Shown here: one piece after another, positions 33,540-41,036 of the stretch
How the letters are laid out: each line of letters starts with the position of its first letter
How positions within the stretch are numbered: position 1 is the first letter of the stretch
Virus record (IMG/VR): IMGVR_UViG_3300030110_001528
Coordinates: 1-59,042 of that record
Reading direction: 5' to 3' (one strand)
Origin: a virus
DNA: 59,042 bases
Program-made: the position numbers and the translations under genes
The notes under the pieces: model-generated
Seen by the model: the letters and a program-made list of their open reading frames with translations, nothing else
Database searches by the model: none
What the model was told of the DNA's origin: nothing

Positions 33540-33568
33540 TTATATAAGTATTATGTTTCCTAAGTCAA
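33540..33568 (-). promoter_or_regulatory. Leftward early promoter
   Basis: Minus strand: -35 TTGACT (33568-33563), 17-base spacer with GAAACATAATACTT, -10 ATATAA (33545-33540). The leader and start at 33500 follow. The spacer core matches the promoters at 29446 and 27075. It starts a new transcript just after the modification cassette. Confidence 0.75.
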
Positions 33569-33595
33569 GTAAAAAAAACATTTTTTTTATTTTTT

Positions 33596-33754
33596 TTATT
33601 TTTCCTTATTTTCTTTAGGTAAATAAACAAGTACAAAACTATTACAATTTGGACATGATAAATTCGTAACCATCATATACTCTTCATTATCATCTTCTTC
33701 AATGTCGTGATCTCCACCCCAAATTAATTCTTTATTACAATGCCAACAATTCAT
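33596..33754 (-). CDS. 52-residue zinc-ribbon protein coupled to the CmoA-like gene
   Basis: ATG 33754 shares ATGA with the CmoA-like stop, with GTAGGAGGT upstream. 'MNCWHCNKELIWGGDHD', an acidic stretch 'IEEDDNEEYMM', then 'NLSCPNCNSFVLVYLPKENK'. Two CxxC pairs make a zinc ribbon. It is the last gene of the modification cassette and could be a specificity or recruitment subunit. That role is inferred from coupling only. Confidence 0.7.
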   Translation of the reverse strand: MNCWHCNKELIWGGDHDIEEDDNEEYMMVTNLSCPNCNSFVLVYLPKENKEK

Positions 33755-34404
33755 TTTCTACCTCCTACTGCATAACCCATAAAATTATACGATTGCCAAA
33801 TTTTAGAAACATTACCCAATTGTTTTAATTCTTCATTCAATTCTCTTTCAGTTTTACAAAACATCGAAACGGCTAACTGGGTATCTTTATCCAGAATCTC
33901 CTGATCCTGAAAATTTGTTCGCTTTTCCTGAACGTGCATCCTGTGTATAAGTGTCTGGATAATTGTGTTGTCAAGATATACTTTCTCAGCGATTAATAAT
34001 ATTGCACCCCGATTGATTCGTTCTTTTATCAACTGGAGTATACGTTTTCTTTTTCCCGATCCGAGAAACTGGAGCGTGAACATAGATATGATTACCGAAA
34101 CATTGTTCGGCTCTGGTAATATATCCTCGATGTCACCCAGTTTAAAATCAAACCCCGAATGGATTGTTTTTAATTTATTTTTATCAATCCCGATGTATTC
34201 ACAGTTTTCAGCTTTTGGCATCTGGGATAGAAACCGACCCGTTGAACACCCGATGTCAATGACTGCACTCTCTGGTTGAGCATATTCACACCCGATTCCT
34301 GTAAATATTTTAGTGAGCGAAGAATAGTTCGGGATTGACAACTCGATATGTTTGTCAAAATCCTCTATTGCTTTAAAATTAAATATTTTATAATGATGTG
34401 TCAT
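33751..34404 (-). CDS. CmoA-like class I methyltransferase-fold protein (candidate carboxy-SAM synthase)
   Basis: 217 residues; ATG 34404 overlaps the cytosine methyltransferase by 17 bases. 'FDKHIELSIPNYSSLTKIF' aligns with the CmoA start, Tyr27 matching E. coli Tyr39. 'VIDIGCSTGRF' is the SAM loop, 'GIDKN' and 'LGDIED' (Asp74, Asp91) are cofactor contacts, and 'FTLQFL' and the C-terminal 'IWQSYNFMGYAV' match CmoA closely. CmoA makes carboxy-SAM from SAM and prephenate. By hand alignment, E. coli Asn132 becomes Met108 and Arg199 falls at Asp174 next to Lys173, so carboxylate binding is not clearly kept. It could instead be an ordinary methyltransferase. No CmoB-like partner is visible, which argues against tRNA modification. 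Confidence 0.82.
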   Translation of the reverse strand: MTHHYKIFNFKAIEDFDKHIELSIPNYSSLTKIFTGIGCEYAQPESAVIDIGCSTGRFLSQMPKAENCEYIGIDKNKLKTIHSGFDFKLGDIEDILPEPNNVSVIISMFTLQFLGSGKRKRILQLIKERINRGAILLIAEKVYLDNTIIQTLIHRMHVQEKRTNFQDQEILDKDTQLAVSMFCKTERELNEELKQLGNVSKIWQSYNFMGYAVGGRK

Positions 34405-35545
34405 TTTCTTGCACCTGTTTTATTCTAGTTCCGAGCCATTCCATAACATTAATAGACATAGCCCGACCACAGGCTTCATATCTTTTTGATACAGGACATT
34501 CCTCCTTTGATTTGCCACGATAAGGTATTTGCGTGTAATTATCAGGCAAACCCTGAAGCCTTTCACATTCCAATGGCGTTAATCTCCGAACAATAGTGTT
34601 CCGAGCAACGCATGGTTGTCTGTTACCCCCTGTCATTGCGTTAAGCGTGGGAGAAACTTCCTCTTTTCTCACTCTTGGTGCTCCTCCATCAGGCGATCTG
34701 GGTTCAAAAACCACACAGGAAGAATTGTTCGGTTCACGCATCAGGACGGAATGATGATCGTGAGCTGTAATTTTGTACATAGCTCCATTCTGGTTTAATC
34801 CACTACCATTTGACTTTGAATGCCCCGATGCAATAGCAACCAAATCGGTGGCTGACTTGTAATCACGAGCGGCTATTGTTCCTGCGATGTCGTCTTGAGT
34901 GTATTGATCGCTTCGTGTAAGGCGGTGCGTAATTGTTCGGGTATCTTCTTCCCTTTTCTTCCTGCTCGGCGGAGGATTCCATGACAATGCTTTTCCGTCA
35001 AATAAAACCTTCGCTGGATTTCGCCAGTTTCGAGAATGTCCGACAACGAAGATACGCCTTCGCATTTGCGGGATTGCTCTTGGGAATCGTTGTGTTCGTA
35101 TGTATTGAGTGTCAAGAACCCTGTAGGCGAACCCATACCCGCATTCTGCCAACCCTCCGAGGAAGGAAGCAAGGTCTTTTCCTCCGTTAGATGACAAGAC
35201 ACCGGGGACATTTTCCCAAAGTACCCACTTGGGATTAATTCTTTTAATAAGGCGTATAAACTCAAGTGCGAGATTTCCTCTATCCGATTTAACTCCCTCC
35301 CGAAGTCCTGCCACGCTGAAGGTAGCACATGGTGTTCCTCCAACCAAGACATCTGGAGATTTTCCTCCGATGTTTTTCTTTTCGATTTTCGTAAAGTCGC
35401 CATAATTTTTTACCTCTGGGTAATGATGTTTTAAAATAGCAGAACGGAAAGGTTCTATCTCAGACACACCTATACATTCGTATCCAAGAGGTTCCCACGC
35501 CACACTTGCACTCTCTATTCCGCTACATATTGATAAAAATTTCAT
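34388..35545 (-). CDS. C5-cytosine DNA methyltransferase with altered cofactor-pocket residues
   Basis: 385 residues; ATG 35545 shares ATGA with the previous stop. Motif I 'LSICSGIESASVAWEPLG', motif IV 'GGTPCATFSVAG' (nucleophile Cys73), motif VI 'LWENVPGVLSS' (Glu111), motif VIII 'QMRRRIFVVGH', a target-recognition region (about 200-320), motif IX 'RRLTPLECERLQGLPDNY' and motif X 'RYEACGRAMSINVMEWLG'. All catalytic motifs are intact, so it should be active. Two usually fixed residues differ: Gln after the nucleophile is Ala74, and the motif X Asn (Asn304 in M.HhaI) is Arg361 (codon CGG at 34463-34465). Both positions line the pocket for the transferred group. No restriction endonuclease is adjacent. 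Confidence 0.93.
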   Translation of the reverse strand: MKFLSICSGIESASVAWEPLGYECIGVSEIEPFRSAILKHHYPEVKNYGDFTKIEKKNIGGKSPDVLVGGTPCATFSVAGLREGVKSDRGNLALEFIRLIKRINPKWVLWENVPGVLSSNGGKDLASFLGGLAECGYGFAYRVLDTQYIRTQRFPRAIPQMRRRIFVVGHSRNWRNPAKVLFDGKALSWNPPPSRKKREEDTRTITHRLTRSDQYTQDDIAGTIAARDYKSATDLVAIASGHSKSNGSGLNQNGAMYKITAHDHHSVLMREPNNSSCVVFEPRSPDGGAPRVRKEEVSPTLNAMTGGNRQPCVARNTIVRRLTPLECERLQGLPDNYTQIPYRGKSKEECPVSKRYEACGRAMSINVMEWLGTRIKQVQENDTSL

Positions 35546-35718
35546 TGTAATTTTTCTTTTTCTTTAGCTTCTTTTTTGTTTATTTCTTTAAGCTCCCGAT
35601 CACAAGCTCCACAACGAACATGTGTTGGGTCTTCTTTGTAAATTCTTCCTCTGGTCATCATGCCACACCAATCACAGTCAATGAAATTTTCATAATATCT
35701 TAAATAAGTATCACTCAT
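35542..35718 (-). CDS. 58-residue zinc-ribbon protein upstream of the DNA methyltransferase
   Basis: ATG 35718 shares ATGA with the primase-helicase stop, and its own stop shares ATGA with the methyltransferase start. 'YYENFIDCDWCGMMTRGRIY', 'KEDPTHVRCGACDRELKEIN' gives two CxxC pairs, 15 residues between them, then a Lys/Glu helix. It is clearly part of the coupled operon. It may be a DNA-binding accessory to the methyltransferase or a replication factor. Confidence 0.72.
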   Translation of the reverse strand: MSDTYLRYYENFIDCDWCGMMTRGRIYKEDPTHVRCGACDRELKEINKKEAKEKEKLQ

Positions 35719-37877
35719 ACGTTATCCCTCGCAGTTGTTGCCTCATATTCACCCCGACTCATAGTTCCATCAATAAGACCAAGCCACTTACGACCTCCTG
35801 CCGTGCTGAAACTAAACTTGTCAATTCTTCCTTCTGTAATCAATTCCCGAACAATTCCATCCAAAACTCTCTGGGATAAGTTTTGCAAAGCGTCTGGTGC
35901 ATCTAAATCAGTCAAGCGGTTACTCAAAGAATCAGCACCACCCTGTTGGCACAAAGCACGACCTTCATTTTCACAACGTCTAATCCATTCATGCAATGCC
36001 GTTTTTCTTAAATCCCGATTCGTTCCACTATTTAATTGAACAACATCATCAGTTCTATCCATCAAAAGACCTGTATCTAAATCCCGAACAAATTTTCTTA
36101 TTTGTCTTTTTGCTGGACCGTTTGACTTAACAACAGCACCATCGAAACATCTGTTCCTCTGGTATTCTATATCTAATTCTTTGCACTGGCGTTTCGCTGT
36201 ATTCTCATCCAGTTGCCACAAGGCAAAAGCACAACGAACACCATCAACAATGGCTGATGTACCCCGAATAAGATTACGAGCTTGTTCTGGTGTTGATATA
36301 ACTGTATCATCTTTAACTTTTGTCATGTGGTGGCACATCATAACTGACGCACCTGTTTCCGAACAAATCTTCGACATTAACCCAGTAAGTGCGGCTCCTG
36401 TTGCTGGATCAGAATTTACGTCTGCGTGAACAAACGAAGCCAACGGATCAAATATAATTAACTTCAGGTTGTTAATCTGTAATATTTGTTCGTATATACG
36501 CTCAAACTCTGCTGACGTTGTAAGTTCCCCATGAATACTTTGAAGAACAGGGAATACACCACCAACATTCGGCAATGATACAACCCGAAGTTCATTTTCA
36601 TACTCTAATCTTTCATTTCTTGGGTCTAAACGCTCTATTCTTCTGTGCATTTCGTCCTCATCATCTTCTGCTGTAAAGATAACGACATTACCAAACTCGG
36701 TAACATTACCCCCGAATGAATTACGCATTGGGTATCCACCAGTAACCTTCATAGCTAAATCAAGTGTAAGCATCCCCTTACCAGCATCTCCTGCGGCTGA
36801 TAATATAATTGGCACACCTAAAGGAAATGTACCGTCTACTATGAATTTTTGTTCGGGTGCTGGGCCAACGAATCTCGATATAAGTAAGCTGTCATCCAGC
36901 AAATTTATGTTTTGCTTGGTAAAATTGTTCGTAGTATTAAGAAAATCACTAATATCAAACCCTTCAGTTATGGCATCTGCCACATCCCATCTTTCAGGCT
37001 TGCCTCTGGGAAGAGTAAGCATTTTAACGGACTTCACGTTAGCATTCAGGGCTAATTCCTGAACAAGTTCAGCCAGTTTCTTACCTGCATTATCATTATC
37101 AGCCCATAATATAAGCTCTTTGCCTTGCAATGGAGAAAAATCGTACTGCGAAGCTGACTTTTTAGTAAGCATACCCGCACCACCCATCGTGCAAGTCGCT
37201 GTATAGCCCATGTTGTTAAGTGCATCAGCACATTTTTCACCTTCAACCCAGATAACTGTATCTGACGCTAAAATGTTCGGGATATTATACAATGGTCTGA
37301 CATCTGGCATCCGAGGATATGGGTGTTCGCCAGTAAATTGCCTAAATTCTTTCTTGGGTTTGCCATGCGTGTCCAGTACAGGATTACCTGATCCATCCCG
37401 AACAAGATACTTCCGAACCGAACAAATTGCCTGACCATCGGAGTTTTTATATAAATACTCAGAATCGTAGGGCGTTTGCCTGTTAATACTAACTTTTACT
37501 GGATTTTCTGCTGGTTGTTCCCGAACAAAGTTTTGAGGTTCACCTATGTATTCCGAAAACATCTCTTTAATTTCAGGAAGTCGCAAACCTCTACCCTCCA
37601 TTAATATCTTTACGATACCTCCGATACCGACACCTCCATTAAAATCCTGACCCTTCATAAAGTATGGACTTCTTGGGTTGATGTCGATCTTCAGGGATTT
37701 ACCCGATTCGCCTGAAGTCGAACCGATTGTAAACAAATCACCTGTTACTCTCCCTTGAGGAAAAGTATTACGAAGAACATCTATTTGAACCTGTCTTGGC
37801 ACTTTATTACTAATATTTTCAACTAGCTCACTTGCCGACATACTAGATTTAGTATTGTCAAATGGTAAAACACGCAT
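35715..37877 (-). CDS. TOPRIM primase fused to RepA-type replicative helicase
   Basis: 720 residues, GGAG before ATG 37877. The TOPRIM part has 'VIWVEGEKCADAL' (Glu212) and 'LILWADNDNAGKK' (Asp260, Asp262). The helicase part is RecA-like: Walker A AAGDAGKG at 361-368, 'VVIFTAEDDEDEMHRR', Walker B 'LKLIIFDPLASF' (Asp477), 'MMCHHMTK' sensor and 'IRGTSAIVDGVR'. The first 110 residues may hold a degenerate zinc or DNA-binding domain. It would unwind and prime phage DNA. As no DNA polymerase gene is visible, it probably recruits the host polymerase. Confidence 0.87.
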   Translation of the reverse strand: MRVLPFDNTKSSMSASELVENISNKVPRQVQIDVLRNTFPQGRVTGDLFTIGSTSGESGKSLKIDINPRSPYFMKGQDFNGGVGIGGIVKILMEGRGLRLPEIKEMFSEYIGEPQNFVREQPAENPVKVSINRQTPYDSEYLYKNSDGQAICSVRKYLVRDGSGNPVLDTHGKPKKEFRQFTGEHPYPRMPDVRPLYNIPNILASDTVIWVEGEKCADALNNMGYTATCTMGGAGMLTKKSASQYDFSPLQGKELILWADNDNAGKKLAELVQELALNANVKSVKMLTLPRGKPERWDVADAITEGFDISDFLNTTNNFTKQNINLLDDSLLISRFVGPAPEQKFIVDGTFPLGVPIILSAAGDAGKGMLTLDLAMKVTGGYPMRNSFGGNVTEFGNVVIFTAEDDEDEMHRRIERLDPRNERLEYENELRVVSLPNVGGVFPVLQSIHGELTTSAEFERIYEQILQINNLKLIIFDPLASFVHADVNSDPATGAALTGLMSKICSETGASVMMCHHMTKVKDDTVISTPEQARNLIRGTSAIVDGVRCAFALWQLDENTAKRQCKELDIEYQRNRCFDGAVVKSNGPAKRQIRKFVRDLDTGLLMDRTDDVVQLNSGTNRDLRKTALHEWIRRCENEGRALCQQGGADSLSNRLTDLDAPDALQNLSQRVLDGIVRELITEGRIDKFSFSTAGGRKWLGLIDGTMSRGEYEATTARDNV

Positions 37878-37912
37878 TATATTGTACTCCTAACCCCTCT
37901 TAACCCGAACAA

Positions 37913-38713
37913 TTAAATTTGTTCGGGTTTCACCCAGCAACTACTTTTAAATTCACACCTCTTACACTGATAATAATCAGAGTTCATAGCAACTCTAGGT
38001 AAAATCTCATTATGTTTAACTGCTGTTAAAATTTCAGCAGCTTTATCACTTGTTTTTTGAGCCAGTATTTTATCAAAAGCAACCAACTCATAATATATCT
38101 CAGAATTATTTTTATTAACTACCGTAAACAATGCAGGATTATCTGTCAAATTCATGTACGCTTGATACAATGCAATCTGTGAAGCATACGTTTGATTTGT
38201 CTCAGCTACACCCTTGCGAACAAATTCATTAAAACTTTTATCATTTGCTGATTTGCACTCCCAAAGCATAGGATATTTTATACCATCAGGACCCCCGCAT
38301 ACTACACCATCTATATGACCTTTTACCTGATCTTCTGCTATAGAAAACCCAAATTGTTCGCCATTTTTATCAGTGCTTCTTAAATCAAACCCTGCTTTTA
38401 TCAACCAACCATGAGCCATATCTTCAATTGTATGACCGAACTGGAATATTCTTAACAACTTAGCACTAAACTCGCTCTCTTTATCTGGCTTCTGACCCAT
38501 GTACCTGTACTGTATTTTACGAGAACATGAATCACCTAGAGAAGAAGCTCCAAGATATGTTCGTCTTTTCTGACTTTTGTTCGCCTCCTGAATCGCATCG
38601 TCAACTTTTTCCTTTATCATCTCGCACATTTTCTCCGAATGGGAAGTCTGTGTTTTCTTCTCCGATTGTGTATTTAAGCCAGATTGCTGCCAAATAAGTT
38701 TGTTCAAATTCAT
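37913..38713 (-). CDS. PD-(D/E)XK nuclease with Cas4-like Fe-S cysteine layout
   Basis: 266 residues from ATG 38713 (GGAGAGAG upstream); ATG 38629, with a closer GGAG, is an alternative that would shorten overlap with the previous frame. 'LGASSLGDSCSRKIQYRY' (Cys63), 'QFGHTIEDMAHGWL', 'VKGHIDGVV' (Asp135), 'LWECKSAND' (Glu152, Lys154), and C-terminal Cys250, Cys253 and Cys259 in 'CKRCEFKSSC'. One N-terminal and three C-terminal cysteines are the Cas4/AddB-type iron-sulfur set. It likely resects DNA ends in recombination or degrades host DNA. Confidence 0.85.
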   Translation of the reverse strand: MNLNKLIWQQSGLNTQSEKKTQTSHSEKMCEMIKEKVDDAIQEANKSQKRRTYLGASSLGDSCSRKIQYRYMGQKPDKESEFSAKLLRIFQFGHTIEDMAHGWLIKAGFDLRSTDKNGEQFGFSIAEDQVKGHIDGVVCGGPDGIKYPMLWECKSANDKSFNEFVRKGVAETNQTYASQIALYQAYMNLTDNPALFTVVNKNNSEIYYELVAFDKILAQKTSDKAAEILTAVKHNEILPRVAMNSDYYQCKRCEFKSSCWVKPEQI

Positions 38714-38870
38714 CTTCCACTCTCTCCATTCCTTGCAAAACAAGTATTAAAAATAAAATCTCCTGTTCATTAAGCTCAGATAACTTTTTATTCCAACCAA
38801 ACTTACCGAACAATTTACCTACTTCTTTTAATGTATTGTTTGGTTTTCCATTGATACCATTTTTTCCCAA
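38601..38870 (-). CDS. Small helical protein, weakly supported
   Basis: 89 residues from TTG 38870 with GGAG 8 bases upstream; the next in-frame ATG is far inside. 'LNEQEILFLILVLQGMERVE' and 'DEFEQTYLAAIWLKYTIGEE' look protein-like. It overlaps the upstream gene by 43 bases and the nuclease frame by up to 113, so one of the starts must be wrong or the overlap is real. Function unknown. Confidence 0.42.
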   Translation of the reverse strand: MGKNGINGKPNNTLKEVGKLFGKFGWNKKLSELNEQEILFLILVLQGMERVEDEFEQTYLAAIWLKYTIGEENTDFPFGENVRDDKGKS

Positions 38871-39118
38871 TTCCCAATCTCCTCTAAATTTGTTTTCATA
38901 AATGACATTGTAAATAATTCTTCATTTTCATGTATAGCTGTAGCGTAACCACTATCAGCAATGATGCCATTTTCTAACACTTTTTTTTCTATTATACTGC
39001 CTATCCTATCTATAACATCGTCATCTGATAAAAAAACACCGTCAACAGAAGTAAAAAAATCTATATTCTTTTCCCCTTCCTTAGTGTTTAAAACAATTTT
39101 TATTTCTACCTGTGTCAT
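38828..39118 (-). CDS. Small conserved-looking protein downstream of the helicase
   Basis: 96 residues, TAATG start with the helicase. 'VEIKIVLNTKEGEKNIDFFT', 'DDDVIDRIGSIIEKKVLENG' and 'ATAIHENEELFTMSFMKTNL'. Alpha-beta mix, acidic. No family recognised. Strict coupling to the helicase suggests a replication accessory protein. Confidence 0.6.
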   Translation of the reverse strand: MTQVEIKIVLNTKEGEKNIDFFTSVDGVFLSDDDVIDRIGSIIEKKVLENGIIADSGYATAIHENEELFTMSFMKTNLEEIGNWEKMVSMENQTIH

Positions 39119-40794
39119 TATGCCGCTTCCTTTTTAATTGCATTGGTTATCATCGCATCAATTGCATCTTTATTCCACAAATAATTTAAATAACAAGCAC
39201 CTCTGTACTTAGTCCATGAAAAATCAAATCCTGATATTATAATACCTGACCTAGATAACATTTCTTTTTGTTTGTCGCTTATTCTTTCATTCAACCACCT
39301 CTTTCCTTTCTTAGCACTATTACTGTCTTCAATCTCTCTCAGAAAGTCATCAGCCGATGCAATAGCCTGTTGCTTAGTTCCAATACTAACCATTCTTGCA
39401 CGACCACCAGAACGCTTTACAATGCCACAGGATAAATCACCTAAATCTGCTACCAAAGCAAAACCATTAAACCCTGTCGCTGACAAACACTTACCTGTAC
39501 CGAACAAATCCATCCACCGAAAAGGAGAACGATCAATAAGATCAATCTCTGTCATATTAAACTCTCTAAGATCAGTGTCTTGGTCTTTACCAAACTCGTA
39601 ACCACACATCGGACATTCTCTGACACTTAAAGGAACAACTGATTTGCACTCTGGACAAACCTTTTCTGGTGCTTGTCCTTGTAATTCTGATTCAGAACCC
39701 TCTAAATTAACATCATCTTCTAAAGAACCGTGTGTTAATACTGACGTTCCAAAGTCCAGCACAACGCAATCAGTTTTAATTATGTTCGGGTGTTCATCTG
39801 GATTTATAGTTCTAAGACCTCGACCAATCATCTGTACCATCGTTGCCTTATATGAACAGGGTCTTGTTAAAATAATACAGGATACAGGAGGTGCATCAAA
39901 GCCTTCAGTAAGCACTGCTACATTAACAACAACTTGCAAATCACCATTTGTCAAATCGTTCAGGATGTTAGCCCGAACATTTTTGTCTGTTTCACCAGTA
40001 ACAACCTCTGCTCTTACATTCTTTCCAACAAATTCATCACACAAATCTTCAGCATGAGCTACTGTTGAACAGAATACAACTGTCTTTCTGTCACTTGCTT
40101 TTTCCAACCACTCATCAACAACACGTTCATTGATAGCTCTCTTATTCATAATACGAGCTACTTGATCCATATCGAAATCAACCACAGTTTTCCGAACATT
40201 TTGTAATTCAGAACGTACACCAACGTCAATGACGTAGGTTTTTGGGGTGACAAGGAAACCTTCACGAATGAGTGTCGATATTTCAATTTGATGGGAACAA
40301 TTGGTAAAGACCTCACGTAAACCTTTCTTATCCCCACGATTAGGCGTAGCAGTAAACCCAACGATCTCAACTTTGTCGTTAGCATTTTTAGCATGATTAA
40401 TAATCCGAGTATAGGTATCTGCAACAACGTGATGACTTTCATCGACAACCACCATATCTATTTTTTTCATGTTTTCTAAATTGTTCGGTCTGGATAATGT
40501 TTGCACCATTGAAAATACAGTATCACCAGACCAATTTTTTTGTTCAGCATTAACTACACTGGTAGATATGTTCGGGTTAATACGCTGGAACTTATCTATA
40601 TTCTGATTAACCAGCTCATCTCTATGTTGAAGAACCAGAACATTTTTTCGTGAACCATGACGTTTGCCAATGAGAGATGATAACATTATTGTTTTACCCG
40701 CACCCGTTGGAGCAACAACAACAGTATTGCCATGCTTATCCAAAGCTTCCGATGCAGAATCAACTGCAACTTCTTGATACGGTCTTAATAACAT
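39118..40794 (-). CDS. SF2 DEAD/DEAH-type helicase with C-terminal zinc ribbon
   Basis: 558 residues from ATG 40794, chosen because the conserved leader GAAAGTGAGGTGCAA is directly upstream; the frame remains open 72 bases further without SD. 'LLRPYQEVAVDSASEAL' (Q-like motif), Walker A APTGAGKT near residue 30, 'MVVVDESHHV', 'GFTATPNRGDKKGL', 'VVVNVAVLTEGFDAPPV' and 'MVQMIGRGLR' give the full SF2 set. 'CPECKSVVPLSVRECPMCGY' is a zinc ribbon near residues 395-415. It probably remodels forks or recombination intermediates. The iterated array lies immediately upstream. Confidence 0.9.
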   Translation of the reverse strand: MLLRPYQEVAVDSASEALDKHGNTVVVAPTGAGKTIMLSSLIGKRHGSRKNVLVLQHRDELVNQNIDKFQRINPNISTSVVNAEQKNWSGDTVFSMVQTLSRPNNLENMKKIDMVVVDESHHVVADTYTRIINHAKNANDKVEIVGFTATPNRGDKKGLREVFTNCSHQIEISTLIREGFLVTPKTYVIDVGVRSELQNVRKTVVDFDMDQVARIMNKRAINERVVDEWLEKASDRKTVVFCSTVAHAEDLCDEFVGKNVRAEVVTGETDKNVRANILNDLTNGDLQVVVNVAVLTEGFDAPPVSCIILTRPCSYKATMVQMIGRGLRTINPDEHPNIIKTDCVVLDFGTSVLTHGSLEDDVNLEGSESELQGQAPEKVCPECKSVVPLSVRECPMCGYEFGKDQDTDLREFNMTEIDLIDRSPFRWMDLFGTGKCLSATGFNGFALVADLGDLSCGIVKRSGGRARMVSIGTKQQAIASADDFLREIEDSNSAKKGKRWLNERISDKQKEMLSRSGIIISGFDFSWTKYRGACYLNYLWNKDAIDAMITNAIKKEAA

Positions 40795-41036
40795 TTGCAC
40801 CTCACTTTCTATAATGTGGGAAGTTTTGCGTCCTACGTACTTCCCAAACGTAGTCCTAACGCACATCGAGGTGTTGACGCTAGAGAACTAAAAATCTTAT
40901 ATTTACAGGGTACAATCATACACGGATATGTCAATTGCACCTTCTTACAGCCTTTAAAACAAGCCGTTTTTTACCAAAACAGCCTTAACTCACCCCAACT
41001 GAATTTAACTCAGCCAACCTCAACATATCGAAACCC
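40795..41036. promoter_or_regulatory. Helicase 5' leader with inverted repeat
   Basis: The leader GAAAGTGAGGTG (minus strand, about 40799-40810) precedes the helicase start. Just upstream is an inverted repeat TGGGAAGT/ACTTCCCA (40817-40824 with 40839-40846) around a 14-base loop, with CTACGT/ACGTAG interleaved. A TTGACA box lies at about 40928 but no good -10 follows, so a promoter here is uncertain. The rest shows the A/C-rich strand bias of the adjoining array. Confidence 0.55.

Noticed and set aside
33751-34404. CmoA-like gene as a tRNA-modification gene
   Set aside because: No CmoB-like partner is visible, and the gene is coupled to a DNA methyltransferase rather than to tRNA genes. Not excluded, only less likely.
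34873-35403. A 176-codon frame inside the methyltransferase gene
   Set aside because: It is a shadow of the methyltransferase in another frame; all ten conserved motifs are in the main frame.
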